Assembly: GCA_963806145.1 (NCBI GenBank)
Contig: CAWDXD010000048.1
Location: 62,001 to 126,000, forward strand
Reading direction: 5' to 3'
Length of the DNA stretch: 64,000 nt
From: DASXKD01 sp963806145
GTDB taxonomy: Bacteria; Actinomycetota; Actinomycetes; Streptosporangiales; Streptosporangiaceae
The position numbers were made by a program, and so were the translations under genes. Numbering within the stretch: position 1 is the stretch's first letter; the number at the start of each line of letters is the position of its first letter. This document shows, in pieces, positions 27,553-35,502 of this stretch. The notes under the pieces were generated by a model. It made no database searches. It was given only the letters and a program-made list of their open reading frames with translations, and was not told the origin of the DNA.

Positions 27553-29358
27553 TCAGCCCGGCCCGGGCATCGTGTTCGATCGGGGGCCGGAACCGTCTAC
27601 GCCGGGACGGGGCGGGTCCGCCACGGCGCTCCCGGTGGCTTGGAGGCGTTCGAACACCAGCCGCACCGCCATCGAGCCTTCCCCGATGGCGGACGCGGCC
27701 CGCTTGACCGACCCGCTGCGGACGTCACCGACGGCGAAAACTCCCGGGCGGCTGGTTTCCAGGAACAGCGGTGTCCGGCCGGTGTCGCCGAGCTGGGCTT
27801 GCGGGATGCTGGTGCCGGTGAGCAGGAACCCGTGGGAGTCTTCGGCGAGCTGGCCCGCCAGCCACCCGGTGCTGGGCTGTGCGCCGATGAACACGAACAG
27901 GCCCCGGACCGCCAGTGCCGACCTCTGCTCCCGGCTGGTCTCGAGCAGCTCCACGCCTTCTAGCTGGTCTTTCCCGAGTAGTGCGGTGACTTGTGTTCGG
28001 GGCGTGACGGTAATGCGAGGGTTCCTCTCGATCTGGTCGATCAGGTACCGCGACATGGAAGCCGCCAATGTCTCGCCGCGGATGATGACGTGCACCTGGG
28101 CGCTGCTCCTGCTCAGGAACAGCGCGGCCTGACCGGCGGAGTTGCCGCCGCCCACGATGGCGACCGGGTCAGTCTCGCAGGCCTGGGCCTCCATCTGGGT
28201 GGCCGCGTAGTAGACGCCGACGCCCTCGAACTCAGCCAGCCTGGCCAGGGGCAGCCGGTTGTAGCGCGCCCCGGTGGCGATGATGACCGACCTGGCGGTG
28301 ATCGCATCGCCGTCGTCGAAGCTGACCCGGTAGACACCGGAGTCCGAGAGGAGCGACACCGCCTTGGACGCCAGCTTGATGCGTACGCCGAACTTCTGGG
28401 CCTGCAACGCCGCGCGCGCCGCCAGCTCCTCGCCGGACAGGCCCGCCGGGAAGCCCAGCAGGTTCTCGATCCGGGACGACGTGCCCGCCTGGCCACCCAG
28501 CGCGGTGTCCTCGGCCAGCACGGTGACCATTCCCTCGGACGCCCCGTAGACAGCGGCCGCCAGGCCACCCGGACCCGCACCCACCACCAGCAGGTCGCAC
28601 ACGCCCGGCAGATCGGTGTCGGCCGGGCCGGACAGGCCCAGCGCGTCGAGCAGCTCGCGGTTACTCGGGTTGCGCAGCAGCGGGCCACCCGGTACCACGA
28701 CGAGCGGAAAGTCCGCGACGGGCACATCCAGCTCCCGGAGCATCCCCTCGGCGTCCGGTGATCCTTCCAGCTCCAGCCACCGCGACACCAGCCGGTTGCG
28801 GGCCAGCACCTCCAGGAGCCGCCGGGTGCCAGCATCGAACCTGGATCCGATCAACGTCAGGCCCGAGCCCCGGCCGGTCAAGATCGCGTGCCGCAGCAGG
28901 AAAGTCCGCAGGATCAGCTCGCTGAGGCCGGGCTCCTGGGCCATGATCACCCGCACCTGCGGCGCCGGAACGCGAAGCAGCCGCCCGGCCGTGGCCGCCG
29001 CCGCGCTCAGGTACGCCCGCTGGCCGGTGAGCAGGCCGATCTCGCCCAGGAACTGCCCCGGGCCGTACCTGGCGATAACCGTCTCGCCTGGCTGACCGAG
29101 CCGCTCGACGATCCGCGCCTCCCCGGCCAACACCACGATCAGGTCATACGTCGCATCCCCCGCGGCGAACAGCACCTCGCCCGCGGCCATCTCGTGCTCA
29201 CGGCCATACCGGCGCAGCACCTCCAGCTGCGCCGCGTCCAGGACCGGGCTGCGGCCAGCCTGAAATTGCTCCGCGGACCCCGCGCCGCTCCCGGCCGCAG
29301 TGCCCGGAGCAGACCCCGGTTCGCCGGGGCCCTCAAGGTGGCCAGCGTGCTGCGTCAT
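27553..29358 (-). CDS. Cyclic nucleotide-binding domain fused to a thioredoxin reductase-like flavoprotein without the CxxC
   Basis: A 601-residue protein with three parts. Residues about 36-155 are a Crp-type cNMP-binding fold (GEVLFAAGD, GQFLGEIGLLTGQRA). Residues 165-245 are a thioredoxin/glutaredoxin-like domain lacking a redox pair (LIGSRFDAGTRRLLEVLA, LLRNPSNRELLDALG). Residues 252-575 are a pyridine nucleotide oxidoreductase with FAD motif GAGPGG 260-265, NADPH motif GGGNSAG 403-409 and terminal FAVGDVRSGSVKRAASAIG. Where thioredoxin reductases have CATCDG, this has AATQME, so disulfide chemistry is lost or uses another cysteine. It probably senses a ligand and acts as an NADPH-dependent flavoprotein. 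AlkA lies 45 bases upstream. Confidence 0.9.
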   Translation of the reverse strand: MTQHAGHLEGPGEPGSAPGTAAGSGAGSAEQFQAGRSPVLDAAQLEVLRRYGREHEMAAGEVLFAAGDATYDLIVVLAGEARIVERLGQPGETVIARYGPGQFLGEIGLLTGQRAYLSAAAATAGRLLRVPAPQVRVIMAQEPGLSELILRTFLLRHAILTGRGSGLTLIGSRFDAGTRRLLEVLARNRLVSRWLELEGSPDAEGMLRELDVPVADFPLVVVPGGPLLRNPSNRELLDALGLSGPADTDLPGVCDLLVVGAGPGGLAAAVYGASEGMVTVLAEDTALGGQAGTSSRIENLLGFPAGLSGEELAARAALQAQKFGVRIKLASKAVSLLSDSGVYRVSFDDGDAITARSVIIATGARYNRLPLARLAEFEGVGVYYAATQMEAQACETDPVAIVGGGNSAGQAALFLSRSSAQVHVIIRGETLAASMSRYLIDQIERNPRITVTPRTQVTALLGKDQLEGVELLETSREQRSALAVRGLFVFIGAQPSTGWLAGQLAEDSHGFLLTGTSIPQAQLGDTGRTPLFLETSRPGVFAVGDVRSGSVKRAASAIGEGSMAVRLVFERLQATGSAVADPPRPGVDGSGPRSNTMPGPG

Positions 29359-29403
29359 CGCGGTCCGGGCACCTTCCTGCTGTGCGTGCGGGCGTTCAGC
29401 GCG

Positions 29404-30081
29404 TTAGGTCTGGTGTGGGGTGGGGGGTGGTGTGCTGGCCTGTTGGGGGGCGGCGGAGAACAGGTAGCTGGTGGCCAGGCTGCGGTAGGGCCGCCAGGGG
29501 CCGGCGATGGTGAGGACTTCTTGCTGGGCGGGGAGGTGGTCGAGCTGGTAGGCGGCCCGGATGGCCTTGCGCAGCGCGAGGTCGCCGGGCAGCACGACGT
29601 CTTCGCGGCCGAGCGCGACGAGCAGGGCGCCCTGGGCGGTCCAGGGGCCGATCCCCGGGATGGTGGTGAGCTCGGCGATGACCTGGTCGTCGGGCAGCGC
29701 GGCCAGCGCATCCTGGTTGAGCCGGCCGTCGGCCAGCCGCCCGGCCAGGTCGCGCAGCGTGCCGACCTTGCGCCACGACAGTCCCGCGGCGCGCAGGCCG
29801 GCGGGGTCGGCGGCGAGCAGTTCGGCGGGGGCGGGGAGGCGGCCGCCGAACAGGTCCTGAATGCGGGCCAGGGTCCGGCGGGTCGCCGCGACGGAGAGCT
29901 GCTGGCCGGTGACCTGGAACAGCAGGGCGCCGAACAGGTCCATCGGCGGCAGCTGGGCCAGCCACGCCCGCGGGTCGAAGTCCGGCCGGTCCTCGATCAG
30001 CCGGGCCAGCACCGGATCGGCGTCGCGCAGGTAAGCGCGCGCCTGCCGCAGCCACTCATCGCGGCCGGAATCCCCCGTCAT
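29404..30081 (-). CDS. DNA-3-methyladenine glycosylase II (AlkA-like HhH-GPD)
   Basis: A 225-residue protein from ATG 30081, preceded by AAGGGAG; a start six codons earlier is possible. The helix-hairpin-helix motif IPGIGPWTAQ begins at 141, followed by the Gly/Pro loop and catalytic Asp167 in LPGDLALRKA. LLFQVTGQQLSVAATRR (54-70) is the conserved substrate-pocket helix. It excises alkylated bases from DNA, starting base excision repair. Its position just upstream of a redox sensor flavoprotein suggests joint expression under stress. The last 15 residues are a Pro/Thr-rich tail. Confidence 0.92.
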   Translation of the reverse strand: MTGDSGRDEWLRQARAYLRDADPVLARLIEDRPDFDPRAWLAQLPPMDLFGALLFQVTGQQLSVAATRRTLARIQDLFGGRLPAPAELLAADPAGLRAAGLSWRKVGTLRDLAGRLADGRLNQDALAALPDDQVIAELTTIPGIGPWTAQGALLVALGREDVVLPGDLALRKAIRAAYQLDHLPAQQEVLTIAGPWRPYRSLATSYLFSAAPQQASTPPPTPHQT

Positions 30082-30179
30082 CGAGCCCGCTCCCTTCACC
30101 CGGCGGTTATCTGCCTGCCACCATCTTCATGCCCGAGTCTGGCAAGTTGCCGCAGTCCGACGACGCTGTTGCTGCGCGG

Positions 30180-30617
30180 TCACCCGACGGCGTGACCGTT
30201 GGCGGTCAGCGTGACGTCGATGTTGCCCCGGGTGGCATTGGAGTACGGGCACACCTGATGTGCGGCTGCGACGATCCGCACCGCCTGCTCGGGATCCTGG
30301 ACCTGCGGCAGGGTGACGTCGAGTTCCACGGCGAGGCTGAAACCACGTTCCTTGGTGGGGAGCAGGCTCACCCGGCTGTCGATCGAGACATCACCCACCT
30401 CGGCGCGCTCACGGCGGCCCACCACGCCCAGAGCGCTCTCGAAGCAGGCCGCATAGCCCACAGCGAAGAGCTCTTCGGGATTGGTGCCGCCGCCTTCGCC
30501 GCCCATCTCCTTCGGCGAGCGGAGCTGTACATCCAGGGCCCCGTCATTCGTGCGCCCGTGACCGTTTGCCCGGCCGCCTGTGACCGTGGCCTCCGCCGTG
30601 TACAGAACTCGCGCCAT
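30180..30617 (-). CDS. OsmC/Ohr family organic hydroperoxide reductase
   Basis: A 145-residue protein from ATG 30617 with GGAGG five bases upstream, matching the usual Ohr length of about 140. Peroxidatic Cys58 lies in FAVGYAACFESAL and resolving Cys123 in HQVCPYSNATRGNIDV, both in the canonical context. It reduces organic hydroperoxides with lipoyl or mycothiol-type thiols. No MarR-type OhrR lies next to it. The CBS protein gene is 71 bases upstream on the same strand. Confidence 0.94.
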   Translation of the reverse strand: MARVLYTAEATVTGGRANGHGRTNDGALDVQLRSPKEMGGEGGGTNPEELFAVGYAACFESALGVVGRRERAEVGDVSIDSRVSLLPTKERGFSLAVELDVTLPQVQDPEQAVRIVAAAHQVCPYSNATRGNIDVTLTANGHAVG

Positions 30618-30688
30618 CTCGGCCTCCATGTCCAGGATCTGCGGATTGCCCCGCCTCATGGGGGGCCCAGCTGTGACATTCTTCCTGT

Positions 30689-31150
30689 TCACGTCTCGCC
30701 GGTGCCGGGCTCCGGTGAGACAACGGAGTCAATCAGGACGCGGCAGACATCGACGATGTCGATCATGCCGACCAAGCCGGCGTCACCGACAACCGGCAGG
30801 TGCCGGAAATGCCCGCTCGCCATGATCTTGGCCGCGTCCCGGACGCTGGTCGTAGTGTTGATGACGGTCGGGCCAGTGGTCATCAGGTCATGAATCCGGA
30901 CAGTGCTCAGGTCCTTTCCGTCCGCGACCGCATGAGCGATGTCCGCCTCCGTGATGATGCCTAGCGGCTGATCGGTCCACTGATCCACGACCACCAGAGC
31001 GGTCGCGCCCGCGTGCTTCATCACGTAGGCAGCCGCGGCCACGTGATCATCCTGTTCCACCGTGGCGAGCGGCGGCTGCATGACTTCCGCGACGGTGGCC
31101 GATCCCGGCGGCGGCTCGAAGGATGGCTGCTGGCCTGGGGCGTCTGCCAT
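30689..31150 (-). CDS. CBS domain pair protein
   Basis: A 153-residue stand-alone Bateman module. CBS1 spans about 18-75 (VAEVMQPPLATVEQDDHVAAA, GIITEADIAHAVADG) and CBS2 about 82-145 (RIHDLMTTGPTVINTTTSV, FRHLPVVGDAGLVGMIDIVD). Such modules bind adenosyl nucleotides and tune partner proteins. AAGGAGCAGG before ATG 31150 fixes the start. It is probably co-transcribed with the Ohr gene. Confidence 0.92.
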   Translation of the reverse strand: MADAPGQQPSFEPPPGSATVAEVMQPPLATVEQDDHVAAAAYVMKHAGATALVVVDQWTDQPLGIITEADIAHAVADGKDLSTVRIHDLMTTGPTVINTTTSVRDAAKIMASGHFRHLPVVGDAGLVGMIDIVDVCRVLIDSVVSPEPGTGET

Positions 31151-31331
31151 GACCTGCTCCTTAGATATTCGATCACCGTGCTACCAAGGACGGCGCGCGC
31201 TGTATCGCCGTCACCGCCTGGTGACCACGAACGTGACCCTGTCCAGGAAACACCAACTCCAATCTTCCCCCGGCTCACCGGGCCAGCGCCTCGAGCAAGG
31301 CAGCCGCGTCATGGCCGCCTCGCGGCGCGGC

Positions 31332-32393
31332 TCAGCCGCCAATCCGCTCGAGATGCGTACTTGCTGGTGAAAGCAGTTCGCGGACGAGCGGGATGACCTG
31401 GTGGCCGTATAGCTCGATGTTGGTCATGAGCTGCTCGTGTGGCAGGCCCGGCAAGCCGTACTTGAGGTCGAACCGGGTGGCGCCCAGGGTGCGGAGGTTC
31501 GTGGCGATCTTGCGTGCGACGGTTTCGGGTGAGCCGACGTACAGTGCCCCGTGCGGTCCGGTTTCCCGGTCAAACGACTCCTCGCCGGGTATCACGAAGC
31601 CGCGCTCGGGGGCCATCAGGGTGATGATGTCCCGCCAGCGCGGCCAGAACTCGTCTTTCGCCTGCTCGTCGGTGGCTGCGACGTGGCCCGGCGAGTGGAC
31701 GAGAACCGGCAGCGGGGGGCGGCCCAGCTGCTCCAGGGCACGTTGGAACAGCTGCGAGTATGCGGCGAAGCGGGCCGGCGGCCCGCCGATGATGGCGAGC
31801 GCCAGCGAGAACCCGAGACGGGCCGCACGGATCACCGACTGCGGGTTGCCGCCGACGCCGATCCAGGCCGGGAACGGGCCGGATTCGGTATGCGGCACCA
31901 CGTCCTGGTCCAGCAGGGGCGCGCGGGTCTTGCCCGTCCAGCTGACCGGCCCGCCCTTGAGGAGCTCGGCGAACAGCGCGGCTTTCTCCTCGAAGAGTTC
32001 CTCATAATCGGCGAGGTCGTAGCCGAACAACGGGAACGATTCGATGCTGGATCCGCGGCCGAGGATGACTTCGGCCCGGCCACCGGAGATCGCGTTCAGC
32101 GTCGAGTAGCGCTGGAACACCCGGACCGGATCGTCGGAACTCAGCACCGTGACCGCGGAGCCGAGGCGGATCCTTTCGGTACGCGCCGCGATCGCGGCGA
32201 GTACCACGTCGCCGGCCGGCATCGGGAAGTACTCCGTGTGATGCTCGCCGATCCCGAAGAAGTCCACGCCCGCTCGTTCGGCGAAGACGCCCTCTTCGAC
32301 TACGTTGCGGATCGTCTGGGCGTGCGACAGCGGTTTGCCTTCGGCGTCGCCGTTCCGGTCGCCGAAGGTGTCGAGCCCGAAGGTGTACGTCAT
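31332..32393 (-). CDS. LLM class flavin-dependent oxidoreductase (luciferase-like)
   Basis: A 353-residue TIM-barrel protein of the bacterial luciferase family. The N-terminal GLDTFGD, the FGIGEHHTEYFPMPAG segment near 46-61, RIRLGSAVTVLSSDDPVRVFQ and PAWIGVGGNPQS are typical. It uses FMN or F420; in actinomycetes both occur. The start overlaps the TGA of the F420/NADP oxidoreductase gene by four bases. Third gene of the LUD operon; a reductase partner supplying reduced cofactor from the preceding gene is an attractive inference. Confidence 0.93.
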   Translation of the reverse strand: MTYTFGLDTFGDRNGDAEGKPLSHAQTIRNVVEEGVFAERAGVDFFGIGEHHTEYFPMPAGDVVLAAIAARTERIRLGSAVTVLSSDDPVRVFQRYSTLNAISGGRAEVILGRGSSIESFPLFGYDLADYEELFEEKAALFAELLKGGPVSWTGKTRAPLLDQDVVPHTESGPFPAWIGVGGNPQSVIRAARLGFSLALAIIGGPPARFAAYSQLFQRALEQLGRPPLPVLVHSPGHVAATDEQAKDEFWPRWRDIITLMAPERGFVIPGEESFDRETGPHGALYVGSPETVARKIATNLRTLGATRFDLKYGLPGLPHEQLMTNIELYGHQVIPLVRELLSPASTHLERIGG

Positions 32394-33037
32394 GCCAGGC
32401 TCCTCGCGTCTTCGCGCACGGCACGTTCGAACCCGGGCAGCGTCAGCACGGCCCCGAACACCGGGCCGCCCGGCTGCAGCGCACGGCCCGCACGCAAACT
32501 TCCCAGGCGAACCGGGTCGTAGCCGATCCGGTCGACCACACGCGCGATCGTGGCTGCTGCCGCCGGGTCGTCGCTGGCGACGCCGGCGGCCCGCCGGTCC
32601 GGGTCGCCGGCCGGCCGTGCCCGGTCCTCGAGTTCGTGGTAGCCGATGTGGTTGAGCGCCTTGACCACGGTCGAGCCGGCGAGCCGCCGGGCCACGATCT
32701 CGCTGCTCCCGCCGTTCTCGAAGGCCTTCAGCACGCCGTCGCTGGCCGGCCAGTAGTTCATCGCGTCGACCACGACCTTGCCGTCGAGCAGCGCCGGGTC
32801 GATGTCAGCGAAGCGGTGCAGCGGAATCGCGAGGACCACGATGTCGGCGTCCGCCACCGCGTCGCTGGCCCACCGCGGCTGCGCGCCAGGAATAACCAGT
32901 TCGGTGATCAGCGCGATGTCTTCCGGGTCGCCCGATGTGGCGATGGCCACCGGGTAACCGGCCCTGATGGCCAGCCGCGCGATGACCGGCCCGACATGGC
33001 CCGCGCCAAGTACCGCGAGCCTGCCCGGTTCCTGCAT
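32390..33037 (-). CDS. NADPH-dependent F420 reductase-like / NADP oxidoreductase (COG2085)
   Basis: A 215-residue Rossmann protein. LAVLGAGHVGPVIARLAIRAG (8-28) binds NADP(H), followed by DIVVLAIPLHRF, VVVDAMNYW and VKALNHIGYHEL, all usual for the F420-dependent NADP oxidoreductase family. It may exchange hydride between NADPH and a deazaflavin or small substrate. The start and stop codons overlap both operon neighbours (33037 and 32390-32393), so translation is tightly coupled. Confidence 0.88.
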   Translation of the reverse strand: MQEPGRLAVLGAGHVGPVIARLAIRAGYPVAIATSGDPEDIALITELVIPGAQPRWASDAVADADIVVLAIPLHRFADIDPALLDGKVVVDAMNYWPASDGVLKAFENGGSSEIVARRLAGSTVVKALNHIGYHELEDRARPAGDPDRRAAGVASDDPAAAATIARVVDRIGYDPVRLGSLRAGRALQPGGPVFGAVLTLPGFERAVREDARSLA

Positions 33038-33663
33038 CAGAACCCGACCACCTGGCGGATGAGGACGATGTGGATGCGGCCGGGCAGCTCCTGGTGGATC
33101 TCGAGAATCTTCCCGACGGAGCTGTGCTGCCCGTAGGCGGCCTGCGCGCGAGCGTCCTCGAGTACCAGGCTGTGCCGGTAGATCCGCTCATGGGCCGCCT
33201 GCAGCGTGCGCACGAGCTTCTGTGCGCCCACGACGAAGATGACGCTGGCGGCGCCCCATGCGTACGAGGACAACTGGCTGCCCGACGCCGACGCGATGAC
33301 CAGGGTCCCGTCCCGGGTGACGGCGTGCACGCTGCCGAGGGCGTAGTCAGGCTGGCCGCCGATCGCCTTCATCTGCTGCGCTTGGGTCGCGAAGTCAAGC
33401 GCGAACATCTTGTTGCGCGCTGACTCGTACCGGCCGCCATCGTTGACCGCGTCCGTGATCCCGGTCTCGGCCAGCGTCACCGATGTGTTGGTCATCACCG
33501 AGGAGCCCGCCGGGATGCGAGACAGCACGGCCTCGCGCGCGGCGTCGAGATCGTCGACGATCTCGACGCTGAAACCGTGCTCTTCGAGGGCGATGACGGT
33601 CGCCGAGAGCACATGCTCATCGGGCAGCGCGGTGAAGCGATCCGATGCGTCGATCGTGGTCAT
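33037..33663 (-). CDS. LUD domain (LutC/YkgG-like) protein
   Basis: A 208-residue protein consisting of one LUD domain: GSSVMTNTSVTLAETGI (about 53-69), DYALGSVHAVTRDGTLVIAS (around 106-125), SGSQLSSYAWGAASVIFVVG, then KLVRTLQAAHERI. In lactate utilisation systems LutC works with iron-sulfur proteins LutA and LutB, absent here, so this stand-alone type has another function. GGGAGGA before ATG 33663 supports the start. It is the first gene of a three-gene operon divergent from a TetR gene. Confidence 0.9.
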   Translation of the reverse strand: MTTIDASDRFTALPDEHVLSATVIALEEHGFSVEIVDDLDAAREAVLSRIPAGSSVMTNTSVTLAETGITDAVNDGGRYESARNKMFALDFATQAQQMKAIGGQPDYALGSVHAVTRDGTLVIASASGSQLSSYAWGAASVIFVVGAQKLVRTLQAAHERIYRHSLVLEDARAQAAYGQHSSVGKILEIHQELPGRIHIVLIRQVVGF

Positions 33664-33709
33664 TGGCCAGTCCTCCCAGGTGATGGTTCAACGTTGGGAG
33701 GATAAACGG

Positions 33710-33742
33710 ACTCTACCCCGGTTATATTTCCGGCCGTAGAGT
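33710..33742. promoter_or_regulatory. Inverted repeat between the LUD operon and the TetR gene
   Basis: ACTCTAC (33710-33716) pairs with GTAGAGT (33736-33742), and inner CCGG (33718-33721) with CCGG (33730-33733), around the A/T core TTATATTT. The dyad overlaps the likely promoter of the TetR gene, whose ATG is at 33750, and lies about 47 bases upstream of the LUD start. It is the obvious candidate operator for the divergent TetR regulator. Confidence 0.6.
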
Positions 33743-33749
33743 GGCACCC

Positions 33750-34361
33750 ATGAACCAGCCCGTGACCTGGGGACTGCAGCGCACCGAGCGCGCAGACGCC
33801 GCACACAACCGGCGGCTTCTGCTGGCCACGGCGCGCGAGATGCTCGCCGAGCAGGGGGCGGGCAAGCTGACGATGGACGGGCTGGCCGAGCGCGCGGGCC
33901 TGGGCAAGGGAACGGTGTTCCGCCGGTTCGGCACCCGGGCAGGGATCTTCCACGCGCTACTGGACGACGATGAACGCGACTTCCAGGAGCAGGTACTTTC
34001 CGGACCCCCGCCGCTGGGCCCTGGCGCCCGGCCGCTGGATCGCCTGATCGCCTACGGCCGCGCCAGGATCGAATTCCTCATCGGGCACCGTGAGATCGCG
34101 CGTGCCACGCTGGACGGCAGGGAGTCGGTGCCAGCCGGGTCGCAGACGCCCATGTCGCGGGCACACATCAGGTTTCTGCTCGGGCAGATGCACCTCGGCG
34201 CCGCCGACCTCGACGTCCTGGCCACCCAGCTCACCGCGGCCTTGGACGGCCCGCTGCTGCTCTACCTGTCGTCCGCCACCCTTGCCGAGACCGCCCCGCA
34301 AATCTCCGAGCGCCTAGGCCATGGCTGGGAGGACCTGGTCCAGCGCGTCTGCCGGTCATGA
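33750..34361 (+). CDS. TetR/AcrR family transcriptional regulator
   Basis: A 203-residue protein; ATG 33750 is preferred over a GTG at 33741 because that GTG lies within the inverted repeat. The HTH is at about 23-65 (NRRLLLATAREMLAEQGAGK, MDGLAERAGLGKGTVFRRFG). The C-terminal ligand domain is helical and variable. The gene is divergent from the LUD operon with only 86 bases between starts, so it probably represses that operon and itself. Confidence 0.92.
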   Translation: MNQPVTWGLQRTERADAAHNRRLLLATAREMLAEQGAGKLTMDGLAERAGLGKGTVFRRFGTRAGIFHALLDDDERDFQEQVLSGPPPLGPGARPLDRLIAYGRARIEFLIGHREIARATLDGRESVPAGSQTPMSRAHIRFLLGQMHLGAADLDVLATQLTAALDGPLLLYLSSATLAETAPQISERLGHGWEDLVQRVCRS

Positions 34362-34880
34362 TGGACGGCGGTCAGCCGCTGGAGGTCCGGCTGGCGGGCC
34401 GGGCTGCCCGGGGCCGGTCCCGCCGGGCGCCCTGGTGGTGAGCACCTCGGTGACGTAGGCGTCGATGGCCTGCTGCCCGGTCGCGGCGGCTATCGATACC
34501 CGGTGGTGGCCGTCGCTCACGAAGTGCTGGCCGCCGACGCGGTATGCCTCGATCGGCGGGATCGCCGCGCCGCGCCGCTCTGCCAGCGCCAGCTGCTCCC
34601 AGCGGGGCCGCACCCGGTTGGTGGTGGGCCGGAAGTGCCGGTCGAAGTCCCGCCGCGAGTCGACGGTGCCGACGATCGTGTCCAGCCGGATCGTCTGCTG
34701 GCCCAGGTACCGCTCGCCGCGCCAGCCGAGCGCGCCGACGACCTCGTCGAGCGGCAGGATCCGGTCGCTGCCGGGGGGCTGGCGGCGCAGGCGGTGCGCC
34801 AGCGCGGCCAGGATCTGGTGCCGCCTGGCCCGGGCAAAGTCGTTCTCGACGTCCGCGCGGGGGAATCCGGTATCTAGCAT
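34356..34880 (-). CDS. ParB-like nuclease domain protein
   Basis: A 174-residue protein. Helical N-terminus (FARARRHQILAALAHRLRR) is followed by a ParB/Srx-like core: LGQQTIRLDTIVGTVDSRRD, IPPIEAYRVGGQHFVSDGHH, and RVSIAAATG. The DGHHR motif corresponds to the GxRR/GHHR nucleotide-binding box of ParB-like enzymes. It lacks a ParB HTH, so a chromosome segregation function is unlikely. The C-terminal tail is Gly/Pro-rich. GAAGG precedes ATG 34880. It overlaps the end of the convergent TetR gene by six bases. Confidence 0.75.
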   Translation of the reverse strand: MLDTGFPRADVENDFARARRHQILAALAHRLRRQPPGSDRILPLDEVVGALGWRGERYLGQQTIRLDTIVGTVDSRRDFDRHFRPTTNRVRPRWEQLALAERRGAAIPPIEAYRVGGQHFVSDGHHRVSIAAATGQQAIDAYVTEVLTTRAPGGTGPGQPGPPAGPPAADRRPS

Positions 34881-34912
34881 CGGGGTGCCTTCGTTGGTGC
34901 CATGCGCCCGGG

Positions 34913-35146
34913 TCAGCCGACCGCGCCCAGGGCGGCGCTGACGGCGGCGATGATCGCCCCGCCGAGCGCGACGGAGATGAACGAGCGGAAGAAGCCGGTG
35001 CTGAAGAAGCGCCGCGTCGACAGCGAGCCGTCGATCAGGCCGGTCATGGCAGGCTGCGCCCGCTGCAGAAGGAACGAACGCTCATCGCGCTGCCGGTGCG
35101 CGTCATCGCGCTGCCGGTGTGCTTGTGCTGTCGCGAGGGTGCCCAT
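34913..35146 (-). pseudogene. VIT-type membrane transporter reduced to its two ends by an in-frame internal deletion
   Basis: The gene keeps an ideal AAGGAG before ATG 35146 and encodes 77 residues. The N-terminal part ends in LLQRAQPAMTGLIDGSLST, the first-helix signature of VIT/CCC1-like iron or manganese carriers. It then runs at once into RRFFSTGFFRSFISVALGG and IIAAVSAALG, the last helix of the same family. The central helices, which would carry metal ligands, are missing. The junction is near 35012-35018 and in frame. A single-helix product would remain, without transport function as known. The operator pair upstream is intact, so it may still be regulated. Confidence 0.65.
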
Positions 35147-35167
35147 GGCGGGCTCCTTCCATCATCA

Positions 35168-35185
35168 AAACTGAACTATTAGTTT
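35168..35185. promoter_or_regulatory. TetR operator candidate 1 (AAACT-N8-AGTTT)
   Basis: AAACTGAACTATTAGTTT is an 18-bp dyad 22 bases upstream of the VIT-remnant ATG. The same AAACTGA....TAGTTT pattern recurs at 35266-35283, exactly 98 bases away. It is the likely site for the TetR protein encoded at 35499-36131. Confidence 0.7.
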
Positions 35186-35230
35186 CGTATAACACCGGAG
35201 CGGCCGCGCTATTCCCGGCGGTGGTGATCG

Positions 35231-35250
35231 CCGGGGCCCGCGGGCCCCGG
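35231..35250. repeat. Perfect 20-bp GC palindrome between the two operators
   Basis: CCGGGGCCCGCGGGCCCCGG is its own reverse complement, with no loop. It lies between the two AAACT-N8-AGTTT sites. It may be a protein-binding site or a cruciform/hairpin separating the divergent transcripts. Confidence 0.6.
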
Positions 35251-35265
35251 GCACTTGCATTATAG

Positions 35266-35283
35266 AAACTGATAGTCTAGTTT
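35266..35283. promoter_or_regulatory. TetR operator candidate 2 (AAACT-N8-AGTTT)
   Basis: AAACTGATAGTCTAGTTT matches site 1 at both half-sites and at GA/T flanks of the spacer. It lies about 60 bases upstream of the aldo-keto reductase remnant that begins the TetR operon, which fits autorepression. Confidence 0.7.
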
Positions 35284-35343
35284 TGTCAACAGAGGGCCGG
35301 TGGCCAGCTCAGGCCGCGGGTGCCCGGGATCGATGGAGGAGTC

Positions 35344-35502
35344 ATGTACAAGACGCAGCTCAAGACCAGTCCGCTGGGGACCACCGGCCTGGAGATCACC
35401 GGATTCCGCCGGCCCGGCCAGGTGGATCCGATCGTCAGCGCAGCGGGCCTCGAGCTGACCGACGAGGACATCAACGAGATCGAAGCCGGGAGCACCCGAT
35501 GA
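35344..35502 (+). pseudogene. Aldo-keto reductase reduced to N- and C-terminal ends, in frame
   Basis: ATG 35344 has GGAGGAG upstream. The 52-residue frame begins YKTQLKTSPLGTTGLEIT, the first strand of an aldo-keto reductase. It then passes directly to GFRRPGQVDPIV and LELTDEDINEIEAG, the conserved C-terminal cofactor segment and last helix. About 270 residues of TIM barrel, including all catalytic residues, are missing; the junction is near 35398-35403. The stop overlaps the TetR start (ATGA), so the frame has been kept in a way that preserves translational coupling. An intact relative of the family is at 41405-42259. Confidence 0.75.

Noticed and set aside
35231..35250. GC palindrome as an intrinsic terminator
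   Set aside because: It lies between divergent starts, not after a gene, and has no loop or T-tract; operator or structural function is more likely.
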